A stretch of DNA of 64,000 bases from Amoebidium appalachense. Taxonomy: Eukaryota; Ichthyosporea. The stretch's first letter is position 1, and every line of letters starts with the position of its first letter. The stretch lies in NCBI GenBank assembly GCA_963693365.1, contig CAVNZM010000014.1, positions 6,634,001 to 6,698,000 on the forward strand, written 5' to 3'. Below are positions 31,093-55,885 of the stretch, piece after piece. The translations under genes and the position numbers were made by a program. The notes under the pieces are model-generated. The model searched no databases, was not told where the DNA came from, and saw nothing but the letters and a program-made list of their open reading frames with translations.

Positions 31093-31332
31093 GGGGGGGG
31101 GAGGGGGGGGGGGGGGGGGGGAGATCGAAGGTAGGGTCGTTTGTGTGAGCGTGAGCGTGAGCGTGAGCGTGTGCGCATGTGTGTTTTGGGGGGGGGGGGG
31201 GGGTTGGGGTTACGTGCCTGCCGGACAAAAGACATGGCTGTTTGGTAGAGAGAGAGCCCACGGGCATGGGATGCCTGGAGGAGGGCAAAAAGGGCGGCAC
31301 CATGCAGACCACGCTGTGGAGTGTTGGCTGCC

Positions 31333-31408
<76 letters not shown>

Positions 31409-32905
31409 TGAGCGTGTGCTGTGGTGTATGACTGACTGAATATCTGTTGTGAGGTGGGAGGAAAGAGGTAATGGTCGAATAGTTCAGGAGGAGGAAGGAG
31501 ACCCGGGGAGGGGGGGGGGGGGAGGAACTGCTTTCCTGTCTTATTACATCCCAACTCTCTGTAGCAAAATGTGCGGGTATCCCAAAAAGGGTCATCGTTA
31601 TGTAACATACAATGCACATATGTAGGTTGCACCATTGGGTGTTTGTTAGTCTTGAAGATAAAAGAAAATACAAAATCAACAAAAAAAACAAAAACCATAC
31701 CAAAGCCAAAAAACAAAAAGAAAAATGCCGGAAAGTTGCATTTTACACACCCTGAGGAATGCCACGTTGTCTGTGCAGTTCGTGGCCAGCACCACATGGG
31801 AGGCAAGGGCCTGACTGGCATACTGCGCACGGGGCGTGCTACGCGGGGTTCCCTCGTGTCTGCAATAGAAAAGGGAAAGAAAAGAGAAGAGAAGAGAAGA
31901 TATAAAAAAAAAAGAAACGAGGATAATGAAAAGAAGAAAAAAAGGGAAAGAAAAGGTGTGTGTGTGTGTGTAGGGGGGGGGAGGGGGAGAGGGGGGGGGG
32001 GGGGATGGGGGGGCAGGGGAGGGTCGTGACAGTTGGGTTAGTCATGATATGCACGGTTCAGTTGCAGCATGTGTGTGTGTGTGTGTGTGTGTGTGTGATG
32101 GTGGTGGTGGTGGTGGTGGTGGTGGTGGTGGGGGGGGGCAGAATTAAAGGAGGTGATGGTTTGTATTTCTCTCCTTTGATCTCCCCCCCTCCCCCCCCCC
32201 CCCCGCATATTCCTTTTCCTATTTTTTTCCTTTTTCACCCCCCCCCCCCCCCCCCCCCCAGCATTTTCTAATTTCTTTCTCCTTTATGCAATCTTTTTCC
32301 AAACATCCTCTTTTTCTTGGTGGGTAAAGTGAGCAGATGTCGGAGGGAAAAGGGGAGGGAGGAGGAGGACCGCTGGGGTGGGGGGAAATAACGACATGTA
32401 TTCTTATATATGAATCTTCTGAGGTCGACTGCAGCGCAAGTAACAGTGTGTGTGTGTATGTGTGTCTCCAATAGCGTACACACCTATACTCGATCTCTCT
32501 GTGTGTGTGTGGGGGGGGGGAGGGGGGGGGTGGGGAGGGGGGAGGGAGAGGGGAAACGGAGGAGACGGAGGGAGGGAGGGGGGGGAGGGAGGGAGAGAGA
32601 GGGAGGAAGGTGGGAAAGAGAGAAGGGGTTAGGGAATGGGGACGACAAATAAATCTGGTAGCCGTGAAGCACCCCGGGGGAGGGGAGGGGAGGGGGGGGG
32701 GGGGGGAGGAGGGGGGAGCGGCAAAAGGATATATTAATTGAGTGGTTTCTTCGGACAACGTACGATAATGGTGTGTCGGGTAGCTGGCACGAGGACACCA
32801 TGAGTGAGATCATAGAGGCAAGGTCATTCAGACTGGACTGCAGGTCGGTGGGGGAGTCAAAGGTTGGGCCATCGTGGGCCTCAAGAAGGGCACAGATGGG
32901 AAGGC

Positions 32906-32960
<55 letters not shown>

Positions 32961-33110
32961 GTGTTTGAGGGAGTGAGTGTGACTGTGTGTGTGTGTGTGC
33001 GTGTGTGCGCGCGCGTGGAAAGGGTGGGTGGGTGAGCTAGTGGAATGATGTGTGCATATAAACATGACAGCGGCCGGCTGTGTGTTTGTGTGTGCGCGTG
33101 GGCACATGTG

Positions 33111-33169
<59 letters not shown>

Positions 33170-33636
33170 GTGTGTGTGTGTGCGTGTGTGTGTGTGTGTT
33201 TGTCTGTGCGAATTCGTGATTATCTATGTCGCTGCATGTGGTTGGAGGAAATGGGTTTGTTAGAACTGCAGATAACTACTTCGTTTGCTTGTGTGTGGCA
33301 GTGTGTGAGCAATTATATTGAAACATGTGCGCTTGCTTTCTAAGTTCGTTGTTAACTCTGGTATAAATAAAAATACCTCTGAGATTCATAAAAATGGAAG
33401 AAGTTGGTGAATAATGGCATACTAAAATGGAGCTTACAGAGAGAATGGCGGGGCTGGGAAAGGTTCATTTTTCGATAAATTGTTCGATCTTTCTTTCTTT
33501 TTCTATTTTTACATTCTTCCCTCCCATTTTGGTACTCTCTCTCCTCTCCCTCTGTTTCTCTCTCTCTCTTTTCTTCCCCCTTCTTCTTCTTCCTTTTTTT
33601 TCTTTTTTCTTTTTTCCTTTTTAACTTTTTCGCTTA

Positions 33637-33682
<46 letters not shown>

Positions 33683-34875
33683 AGGGGGGGTTGTTTTTAA
33701 GGTGTGTGGGTGCGTGGGTGTGTGGGTGGGGTGGGGGTGGGGTGGGGGAAGAGGGGGGGGGGGGGGGGGGGGGAGAGAGAGAGAGAGAGAGAGAGAGACT
33801 TAATCAGGGGTCGTGCACGCAGAGAAGACCTAAGTGTCGAATGAAAGAACATTCACTATAAAGTTGCCGAAAAAAAAAAGGAGCGGGAAGAATTCTATAC
33901 GCGAGAAAAAGGTTGTGCCTGCTTCCTTTCTCTGACACTTCAGGATCGTGGGTGTGGAGATATGTTCCTTGAATTTTGGTCAAAACATGGGCGTGTGAAC
34001 GACTAAGTCCGAGCATTAAACAAACTCTGTTGCTTTTTGCGACAGAAAACTTTTGGTTTGTACACGAAGGAACCAGAGCAGGATGAAAGATAGGCCGGGA
34101 AAGAAAAAAGAAAAAAACTTTTCAACTTTTCTATAAGGGGTACATGGTGACACAGTGGAGGGTTGTGCTGTCACCCACCTCTTGATACGGATCATCACCC
34201 ACCCCATCATCCTCACATCCTTTCACAGGTGTGCTCTCGGCGTAGAATTTACCCAATTTAGCCACATACGCCTCTCTCACTCTTGTCCAACAGCATTCTT
34301 TGCCTCCAGAGAGCAATCGCCAACGGCATTTTCTCTCATGTGCTCTTGAGTCCACTTGTGAGGGGATGATCTGTGAGGGTGGGGCATGGTGACCGCAGTG
34401 GGATGTTTCTGGCGACACACACCAGTGCTTTAGTTTAAAGCAGAGGCTCCAGAGTGTTTCCACGTTGGGGATGTAGTCTGTAGGTACCTAGGGAGAGGAA
34501 AATGATGTGAGATCTAGGCACGCTAGTAAGCAAGCCGTGGAGGGAGTTGAGAGTAAAGCTCAGGGGAGTCGTAAAAGAAAGGAAAGATGTGGGCTTCAGG
34601 AGTCCTGTTAGATTATCAAATCGATAACGTAGCTGCCACAGTTTTTTTACATTTGTCAAAGTTTCAGGCATATAACGCTGTTGATGCTTGGGTAAAATGA
34701 CATCCTATGTAGCCTGTTTGGTGTTGCAGCTTATGCTTGCATGAACGGTCAGTGGTCGAATTTGAAAGAAAGATGCTGCTCGTACCTGCTGCGAGCTGAC
34801 GGCGAAATCCCACACAGTAAGCGCTGCAGCAATTAGTTGCTCATTTTCGCCATAACGAGAGGACAAGCGTTTCAT
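26820..34875 (-). CDS. 728-residue protein with C-terminal PCNA-binding PIP box
   Basis: Fourteen minus-strand exons: 34875-34786, 34704-34522, 34487-34179, 32906-32764, 31859-31751, 31331-31214, 30975-30881, 30518-30446, 30170-30102, 30000-29906, 29064-28991, 28302-28236, 27920-27431 and 27091-26820. Every junction is GT..AG and the whole joins to 2187 nt without a stop. The start is ATG at 34875. Residues 1-470 are mostly helical and Leu/Ala-rich (for example [30 protein letters not shown]). The long exon 13 is polar and disordered, rich in Ser, Pro, Lys and Glu. The C terminus is [17 protein letters not shown], which fits the PIP-box consensus QxxMxxFF that docks on PCNA, so a role in DNA replication or repair is inferred. 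I do not recognise the family. Exon 11 is the least certain. A shorter alternative reads through exon 3 to a stop at 34131. Confidence 0.8.
27183..27251. repeat. (TC)n microsatellite followed by (TG)n
   Basis: Pure TC of about 69 nt, then TG to 27,276. It lies in the last intron of the PIP-box gene. Confidence 0.97.
31037..31091. repeat. (TG)n microsatellite and adjacent poly-G
   Basis: TG of about 55 nt followed by G runs to 31,122, then a (GTGAGC)n hexamer stretch at 31,142-31,168. In a PIP-box gene intron. Confidence 0.93.
31337..31406. repeat. (TG)n ending at a PIP-box gene acceptor
   Basis: On the sense (minus) strand this is (CA)n, running almost to the CACAG acceptor of the exon at 31331. 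Confidence 0.94.
32907..34178 (-). other. Large intron of the PIP-box gene
   Basis: Holds (TG)n at 32,907-32,955 (sense (CA)n abutting the acceptor of exon 32906), (TA)n at 33,117-33,167, a T/C-rich block at 33,480-33,680 and poly-G at 33,757-33,773 followed by (GA)n. No further exon supported. Confidence 0.75.
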
Positions 34876-35587
34876 TTTCGTGGAAGAGATTTGAGGAGCG
34901 AAATCTGCATGTTCACCACAAGCAAGTTTCGTTGACTGTTATGTGAGATCCAGACCACTGCCCTGCCTACTACTCTTACACAGTCGTACTGTTAATTTGA
35001 ACATGAGAGAAGTAACTATTTTTTTTTCTTCTTGAGGTTGTAGAAAACACTAACGGTATAAACGATGGAAAGTAGGATTGAGATGTTGGGCAACATGAAC
35101 TTCGACTCTTACGAACCGAACAGTGACAGCTCTGCTGGCTGGATGATTTTTGAAAAGACCGCCCATTTTTCGAAACTTGTAATGTGCGTGCGTGACCCTC
35201 TGGGTAGAAGACGCATTTAAAATCCTTTAATACAGCAATTACAATTTTTACTCGGTATAATACCAAAAAATATATTCTAAACTTTCACTTTCTACTGCCA
35301 ACCAAAATCTAATACCACATCCGATTGGTGAATATCGCACCACCTCCCACATCTGCTGTAACGCAAATCTAGATCTCACATCCCGGGCCGCATGGGTCGA
35401 CGGGCGGGCATTTCGCGATCGCTTTCGGAGTTGACAAGCCTGCCACAAATTATTGTGATGTTGCTCAGCAGCTGAAGAGTAGAGCAGTTAAAAAGTTGAT
35501 CGGTTGCTCTAATTACGCAAACTATTACCATACCTGTATATATCTGTAGTATCTGCTTATTCTTTTGTTGGTAGACAGAATAGAACA
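34876..35587. promoter_or_regulatory. Shared promoter between two head-to-head genes
   Basis: 712 bp separate the start codons of the minus-strand PIP-box gene (34875) and the plus-strand zinc-finger gene (35588). The segment is free of long simple repeats, unlike almost everything around it. It contains an inverted CCAAT box (ATTGG at 35324-35328) and a TATATAT stretch at 35537-35543, about 45 bp before the plus-strand ATG. Confidence 0.6.
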
Positions 35588-41568
<5,981 letters not shown>

Positions 41569-41637
41569 GCCCCATTTCCCTATTGCTCATCTATTATATT
41601 CTTGGACCATTCTCCTTTTTTTCTATTTTATTTCCCC

Positions 41638-41668
<31 letters not shown>

Positions 41669-42939
41669 CCCTCCCCCTTTCCTGCCTACAAGTTTTTGCC
41701 TACGGTAGTAGCCATTTCCTTTGCAGCCGTGTTGTTTTAGTTGTTGTTGTTGTTCATGTTGTGTGTTTTTTTTTTTTTTTTTTTTTTTTTGTGTACAAGT
41801 TTTTCCCCTCTTTTTCCCCTTTCCTTCTCTCTTTTTTTTTTTTGGACACTGTATCACTGATAGTAATAAGCATGTGGGTAGAAAGGATGGCATTCACCTC
41901 ACACACAGTGTATTCAAGTGACCAAAAACTGCAAATCACCCAAAAGCAGTCATTAATTAGTCCGCTAGGTTTATTTGGGACGCTATAAGGGCAGTATATT
42001 CGATTGAGCACATGGTGGGTGAGCCCATACGCCATAGGCCCCGTCATTTTCATGCACTGTGATCCCGTCGACTATGAGAGCACTAGTGTTTCATATGTAG
42101 ACACACACACACTGTTTGCAGAAGTTGGTTGTGCGATACTGCTTTTATGGCAAACACATTTTGATGAGATAAAGTTCTTATGTGATATACTGTACACGAA
42201 AACGTACAGCCGCGGACTCAGAAATAAAACAAAAGTATATGATGACATGTTGGTACAAGGAGCATGATTTCCGTGGTTTGCGCAAGTACTAGAGTTAGTG
42301 TTCCGCAGGGAAAGTTTGTGTGCACGTGCACCAACAGAACATGTGTGAAGATGGGTGGCAAATTGAAGGACACAGGATATTGGTACTCTTCCCCCCCCCC
42401 CCCCCCCCCCCCCCCGGCCCACCCGGGGACCACCACAACCACCAAATAGAAGTATATGAGTTTCACACGCAGACACACACGCACCACACACACACACACA
42501 CACACACACACAACGCTGATTGTGTGCAATACACACCATGAATTACAGAACCTTTAACTATTTGGTTGGCAGACTTATTGCGAAAAAAGTGTGCAGGCAG
42601 CCGTTTTCTTTTCTTTCTCAGGCTTTCTTTCTTCTTTTTTGTCAAGGGGAGGGGGAGGGGGGAAAGATGTACTTGCACTTGTTTGCACCTATAGCTACGA
42701 GTAAACCGCTGAGAAAGCGCGGGATGCAAGTAAACATGGCGATAAGCTAAAATAAAACTCAGGTGCCAGGCCTAAACCTTTTATTGTGACGGGCCGATTG
42801 CGAAAGGACCATTGTAACACGCACCCTTGCCAGATTCAACATAATACAAATTTTGTTACAATTGTGACAATTTCTATTTTTTTAACAAGAAGTATAAGTC
42901 CTTTGACTTACACCTATTCTAGGGCAATAAAAACTTTAA

Positions 42940-44692
42940 CCCAAAAACAACAGCAAGGCAGGCAGCTCCGGGGGGTGTCAAAGAGACCCCACCCACCCAC
43001 ACCGGCCAAACCCAGTGACTGGGCGGCACAAAGGGTGTCTTCATTGCACCTGTCTGGCAGAACTAATACTTATGGCTCTAGCGTACACAGATGAGGGCGT
43101 GAATGAGTCGGAACAATGTTGGTGCCAGCAGCTACCACACACAAACACACACACACACACATATACTCCGTCTACCTCCCTCCACGTACACGGTACGACA
43201 CCAATCGCAAGCAGGCATGGGTACGCACACGGCCAGTGCACGCCGCAGGCCTTTTGCCGCCCTCCCGCCAGAACGGTTGGGTAGCACAGGAACTTCCGCG
43301 TGTGATTAAACCGGCTCCCTGCGGCAAGCATCTCATGTTGCACGCCACACACACGACACACGAACCCAGCCCCTCTCACCTACCAACACTTACCTTGTAC
43401 TCTTTTGTTGGTTTAGGCCCGGCACTTACACACGTAACCTATACTCACAGAACGAGAGACAGAAAGAGGCCCTATTTGAACCTGCTCAGCATCACTAACC
43501 CCTCCTACTGTGCTATATCGTACGCAGTATGATGCTTGCGCAAGTGTACGGCAACATATTGGCGTGAGCAACTAACACACACATACATCACACTAGTTCC
43601 CCTCTTTTACTTCCCTCCACGTACACGGTACAAAACAAATCGCAGGCAGGTATGGGTACGCACACGGCCAGTGCACGCCGCAGGCCTTTTGCCTCCCTCC
43701 CGCCAGAGCGATTGGGTGGCACAGGAGCTTCCACGTGTGATCAAACCGGCTACTTGCAACCAAGCAACTCATGTTGCACACCACGTACACGATGCTCAAT
43801 GATTCGGGCACATATAGACTCAACCATTCGGGCACCTATAGACCAACCAACGCTTACTATACAAATTTTTTAACCGAAGATTGAAATAGGTAAACATCAG
43901 CTAGCCAGGCAGCTTGTCGTGGTTGCACCCTACCTGGGCATCACACCCTCCCTTCGCGCTCTAGCGTTTGTGTGGAGTGCGCAAGAACAACATTGGTGCC
44001 AGCCACACAAACACATACACACACACGCACACACTCAACGTACACGCTACAACACAAAACGTAGGCAGGCATGGGTTCGCACACGGCCAGTGCACGCCGA
44101 GGGCCTTTTGCTGCCCTCCCGCCAGAGCGGTTGGGTAGCACAGGAACTTACTCAAGTGATTAAATCGGCTACTTGCGACCAAGCGTCTCATGTTTCACGC
44201 CACATTCACGAACAGTCAACTTTGTGGTAACAGAAACACTTACCAATACTTACCATTCAGTTCGTTTGCTCTTCCAAGAACAAACATGGGGCCAAAGGCA
44301 GGAAGCTCGGGGGACCTCATGGGAGAGAAACCCCACTAGCTGATTTCGCCGTACCCACAGATTGGGAGGCAGAGGAAGGCGGCTTCATCGCACCCTGCCT
44401 TGCATCACTAGTGCCTCCCTTCTCAAACTAGCGTACATAGATGTTTGCGTGAGTGCTTGAGAAAATGTTGGTGCCAGCAACTACAACATGGACTCTCTCT
44501 AGGTCACCTCCACCGCTAGTCCTCTCTCCACGTACACGGTACGACATATATCGCACGCAGGCATGGAAACCGCGCACGGCCAGTGCACGCCGAGGGCCTT
44601 TTACCACCCTACCGCGAGAGCGGACGGGTAGCACAGGAGCATCCTCGAGTGGTTAAACCGACTCCCTGCGGCCAAGCGTCTCACGTTGCAAA

Positions 44693-44755
<63 letters not shown>
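42940..44755 (+). repeat. Four direct repeats of a unit of about 430-490 bp
   Basis: The conserved core (from CACGTACACGGTACGAC through CGCACACGGCCAGTGCACG to GTGATTAAACCGGCT) occurs at about 43,180-43,370, 43,610-43,795, 44,030-44,215 and 44,520-44,700. Upstream of three cores lies GTTGGTGCCAGC, and before the first and last copies there is a GACTGGG/ATTGGGCGGC-type block ending in CTAGCGTACA. The repeats differ by many substitutions, so they are old. A plus-strand frame (WVRTRPVHAxGLL) stays open in three copies, but so does a minus-strand frame. No family recognised. Confidence 0.8.
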
Positions 44756-44756
<1 letters not shown>

Positions 44757-45075
44757 ACTGTGGAAAGAACGTGTTTTTGCCTTTATACCCTCGGGATCTA
44801 ACGTCAAGCTGGGTCACCTGACTCACCTCATCTGACTGGCTAATAACAAACTTCGTCATCAGTCGATTACCTTAAAATAGAAACCTTGATCAGTTCCTAT
44901 TTGCTGCTGAAATTCTGCATAGACACCCACAGGACTGAATTTTCCGTGCTATACAGTTTTCAGGTATCTTACCTATAATCATCTTTGTATGCACTTGTTA
45001 CTGGATAAGTCGTAAATTTTTATAAAACTATCGCCTAATAAGCATGCCGTGCATATCTACATATCCCTCCGTTGA

Positions 45076-45483
45076 TTGAATCCAGTCAAAAGAAATAGAA
45101 TTACGTGCTACTTTCTATTTCAGGTACGCTGTAATTTAGTAATTGAGCCCAAGACAGTCAAAACACCCCCGCCGTGGCTCCAAAGTCCAATAGGATGCCT
45201 TTCCATAAGCCTTTTCCTATTGGCTGCGGGAACGGAGTTTGTTTTTTCCTTCAACGCCACGTCACAGTGCAGCATCAACCTGCCACTGGCCAGGTCACGG
45301 GCCGTGCTGGCACGTGCTGACGGTGCCTGGGCTGCTATGAACTTGCAACGGTTCGCCTCACACCCATCTATTTTTCCTTACACTCTCGCGACCGCATGCA
45401 TGCTTTTTCTCGCAGCGGCTCTACGGTCCCGAGAGTCCAATGTTCGCTGTGTGTGTAAGCAAAAATACGAGTCACCTCAGTAG
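45076..45483 (+). CDS. Weak candidate ORF or terminal exon
   Basis: This 135-codon frame includes a good-looking acceptor (TTTCTATTTCAG near 45,123), after which the frame stays open to the stop at 45483. It encodes two hydrophobic stretches (SISLFLLAAGTEFVF and ATACMLFLAAAL). No upstream exon could be linked and no family is recognised. CCAAT and ATTGG motifs inside it suggest it may instead be promoter sequence. Confidence 0.22.
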   Translation: MNPVKRNRITCYFLFQVRCNLVIEPKTVKTPPPWLQSPIGCLSISLFLLAAGTEFVFSFNATSQCSINLPLARSRAVLARADGAWAAMNLQRFASHPSIFPYTLATACMLFLAAALRSRESNVRCVCKQKYESPQ

Positions 45484-45701
45484 GTGACAGCGGGCCGTGT
45501 ACATTTTGCTGGACATATGTATCATCTGAAATGCTTGACATGTTCTTGACGACTTGATCATGCTTATGTTTTTGTAGGAGGCCTAAGTGAAAAACTCACG
45601 GGTGTGAGTGTATCAGTAGAATTGAGGGTAAAACAACCGTTACCTACAAGTTGTAGGCCTGTGCACACAAACATTTCGCCGCACCGGCACAACATTCAGC
45701 C

Positions 45702-52640
<6,939 letters not shown>

Positions 52641-52933
52641 ATCACCCCTAGGACCCCCCCCCCCCCCCTTCCCCCTCCCCCTTTCTCTCTCTCTCTGTCT
52701 CTCTCTCCCCCCCCCCCCCCCCAAAAAAAAAAAAAAAAAAAAAAAGCACACACACACGTGCACAAACACACACACGTATAGGTAGAGAGATAGAGACAGA
52801 GTGAGAAAAGGAGAAGAAACAAAAGAAAAGACTAACAAAAAAGGCACACACCTATTGTTCTTGATGTTGCAGGCTGACATCACATCCACGTCATATACAG
52901 GAATGTTTGTATAATATGATACACAAAAACACC

Positions 52934-52939
52934 ATTAAA
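52934..52939 (+). terminator. Possible poly(A) signal
   Basis: ATTAAA about 295 bp after the stop codon of the SEC-C/MYND gene, in AT-rich sequence. Suggestive only. Confidence 0.3.
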
Positions 52940-53979
52940 GTTTTGTAGTGCCAATATTGGTATCGTGTTGTAAATGTAAATATTACAGAAATGGGAGTGA
53001 AAGGGTAGAGGAGCAAATGTTTGTTAAACACGCCAGTAAACCACGCCGTATGAAACAATGATCTTTTTTCCCTTCTTGCTCCTCCTTCTCAGTGTTTGTT
53101 TTTTTTTTCGTTAGCTGGCTGGGTTTTGACCATGTATCAGGGGTTAACAAAGCCCCCCGAGTCCAATCTATGTACCAATATTCCTACTATTTTTGTTGTT
53201 GTAAACATGAATGTGACTAGCAAATGTCTGCATACAATTTTATTGGTGTTTGGACCATAACATTTGACTGCACGCATCAGCATTGGTAGTGTTTTGACCA
53301 TGATTTCCTTTTGTATAGTTATGTATTGATTGTAATAATGAATTGATGCAAACAAACGTACAAGATGTGCACGGCAGTATTGGGTACATACGCCCATTAA
53401 AGCCCGACACACACATACACGCACACATGCTTTTGCCACAAAATTTAAACACACACAGGTGTGTGCTCGGGCCAAACAGAGACAGGCAGACACTACTACA
53501 CACACAAGTACACACATCCCCATGCACGCGCGCACACACACTTACAGAGGAACACACACGTACACACACACACACACATACACGTGCATGCGCGCGCGCA
53601 CCCGCACCCGCACACGCACACAACCGGCGGAATCATTATGTACTGTAATCGCGCATGTCATGATGCATTAGATCTCGCATTACATTAATTTTGCCCAACA
53701 CAATGTTCACACACCAAAAGTTGGTGCCGGGTGCATCATGGTCACGCAGCACTTGCAAACACACACACACGTGCGCACATGCACACTCAAACCCACATAC
53801 AGTGTAAGTGCACACAGGCACATTCACTACACGTGCACTTATACTTGCAGTCATCGCGTGTGCGAACGATATTGTAAGCCCAATTCGATGCGGCCACGGG
53901 GCACCATTCGGAACAAGGAAGATTTTGGTGGGAGGGGAGCTGGGGAGGTGCGTGGGCGGGGTGGAGCCACGGGAGGGAG

Positions 53980-54011
<32 letters not shown>

Positions 54012-54130
54012 TGGATCCTTCCGGAGAACGGGACTCTTGTGTGGCCACCGGATAACCAGCATGTCGTGCACATTATTAGCGCTAGCCCCTCCCCCCTCCC
54101 CCCCCCCCCTCCCTCCGGGGACCCGGGGGC

Positions 54131-54470
54131 AAGCTCACTCATCGACTTACGACTACAATCATGTAGCTTAGGGAGGCTTTTGTGTGTACACGTGCATGCG
54201 GTTTTTTTCTTTGAAATTCCTTTCTTTCTTTCTTTTCTTTTCTTTTTCTTTTTTTTTTTTTTTTTTTTTTTTTGGGGGGGGGGGGGGGGAGGGGGGGAGG
54301 AAGGGGAGGCCGAGGAGGCAAGCTCACTCATCGACTTACGACTACAATCATGTAGCTTAGGGAGGCTTTTGTGTGTACACGTGCATGCGGTTTTTTTCTT
54401 TCCTTTCTTTCTTTGTTTTCTTTTCTTTTTTTTTTTTTTTTTTTTTTTGGGGGGGGGGGGGGGGGGGGAA
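54131..54470. repeat. Tandem duplication of unique segment plus T/G compound tract
   Basis: The segment GCAAGCTCACTCATCGACTT...GTGCATGCGGTTTTTTTC occurs at 54,131-54,215 and again at 54,319-54,400. Each copy is followed by a TTTC-rich stretch, a poly-T and then a poly-G tract. The copies are nearly identical in the unique part and differ in tract length. Confidence 0.9.
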
Positions 54471-54794
54471 AGGAAGAGGGGGGGGGGGGGGGGGGGGGAG
54501 GGGGGCGGAGGAGGAGGGGGGGGGGGGGGGGGGAGGGGGGGGAAGGAAGGGGAGGGACCCACTTAATTCATTTTGGACACGAGGCCCGGGGGGAGGCCGG
54601 GGAAGGAGGGGGAGGGCTCTGAAAGGGCCAGCCCACTAATACCCCTTGAGCACTGTCAAGGTGCCACGGTAACCCCCAGGGCAGACCACCAGCCCCCCCC
54701 AACCTTAAGCTTCTCCGACGAGCTTTTGTAGACTAAATTGTAGTACTTGATCCGTCATGTCGCTGAGGGGATTCGGGAATCTATTTTTTGGCCG

Positions 54795-55290
54795 CCAAAT
54801 TTAACCAATCAGTGGCAAGCTGATGACGTCATACACCTACAAAAATTGTGTAAACCCATTATAGGGGGCCCCCCGGCCAAACTCGGCCTTTTTCCACAAC
54901 GGGGCCATTTGGTTGGCTGGCGCGGGGCCGGGGTTACGTAACGCGGTGGGGTCGGGGGGGGCCAGACCACGATATAGAGGTTTGGGGGGAGCCTTGCATA
55001 GGGCCTTACGTAAGCTGACGTAAGGCGGCTAGGCGACGGCGGGCCGCAACCGCTAATGATTTCGTTAGTAGGGGACCAATCAGATTCTTGGGTTGTGCCA
55101 GTTGCCTCGTGAGCCGTGATACTGAACCAGTCGGAGGGCCCAGTTGTGAAAGTTAGCTAATGAACGTTAATTACACCTGTAGCACGACCGGGCGATATGA
55201 TTGGGTAGGCCTTTTGAATGAAATGGTTGGGTAGGAATCACGGAATTGTCTTAGCGGCTAGTGGAGAAGTATAAAAAAGGTGAACACGAT
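54795..55290 (+). promoter_or_regulatory. Promoter upstream of the BTB gene
   Basis: A GC-rich segment free of microsatellites. It contains CCAAT boxes at 54805-54809 and 55076-55080 and inverted at 55200-55204 (NF-Y-type sites), a palindromic CRE TGACGTCA at 54824-54831, several TACGTAA-like sites (about 54,925-55,022), and a TATA box TATAAAAAAG at 55270-55279. Transcription would start near 55,300, leaving a leader of about 580 nt before the BTB start codon. Confidence 0.65.
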
Positions 55291-55885
55291 ACTACGGCGT
55301 CGATCACTTTGTCACCGTAGCGCGGTGTAGAGCTGAGTAGAGGAAAGCTGTCTGGAGCGAGCTTTTTTTTTTTTTTTAAGTAGTGCATAACAGTCAAACT
55401 CGAGTGTGGATATCTTTGAACACGAGTAGGAGGTTTACTCTTTGTCGAAGTACTGTTTGTTGTGTTTTTTTGACAAATAGTAAGTTAAGATAAGTCGCTG
55501 AAGTTCTTTCTTTTTACAACTTTTTTGTTGACTGCGGCCGAGCTGTCAATATTAGGCACCTCATAGAATTATGGTCGGATCATTTTTCGAAGCTTCGGGA
55601 ACATGAATTATTGGCGGCAACTGATCTGAGTGCGAGCTGATGGCTCTTCAAGCTGAAATTGGTCAGGGCCGGAATCGGATCCCTGACAGGTGCATTTTGG
55701 GTCGAAAGACGTAGGGCCCCCTTTCGTTTCCGATGTTCTCGACTGACCGTGGTCACAGTAGCCTGAGACACAAACAGTAAAAAAATTCTGTGGGAGCACT
55801 AGGACTTCTTGCGCGCACCAGTATTGAATTTAGCACACCTTCCGCACACACACGCATATATACACAGCACAGAAATAACGTTGAA

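Larger units (their letters stand above)
41569..45701. other. Intergenic region with T tracts and a four-copy tandem repeat
   Basis: Just after the zinc-finger gene come poly-T tracts (41,640-41,668; 41,767-41,790; 41,832-41,843). Unique sequence with a poly-C tract (42,391-42,414) runs to 42,780, then the tandem array described separately, a (CA)n at 44,692-44,753 and AT-rich unique sequence to 45,701. Open frames at 42,004-42,267 and 45,076-45,483 have no motif or splice support strong enough to call. Confidence 0.6.
52641..54790. other. Intergenic region with compound tracts and a tandem duplication
   Basis: AT-rich 3' flank to about 53,370, CA-rich 53,405-53,835, and G-rich sequence 53,935-54,010. 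Then two tandem copies of a unit of about 190 bp (54,131-54,470), and G-rich sequence to 54,620. The minus strand at 53,840-53,930 has an exon-like frame (FLVPNGAPWPHRIG) without usable borders. Confidence 0.5.
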
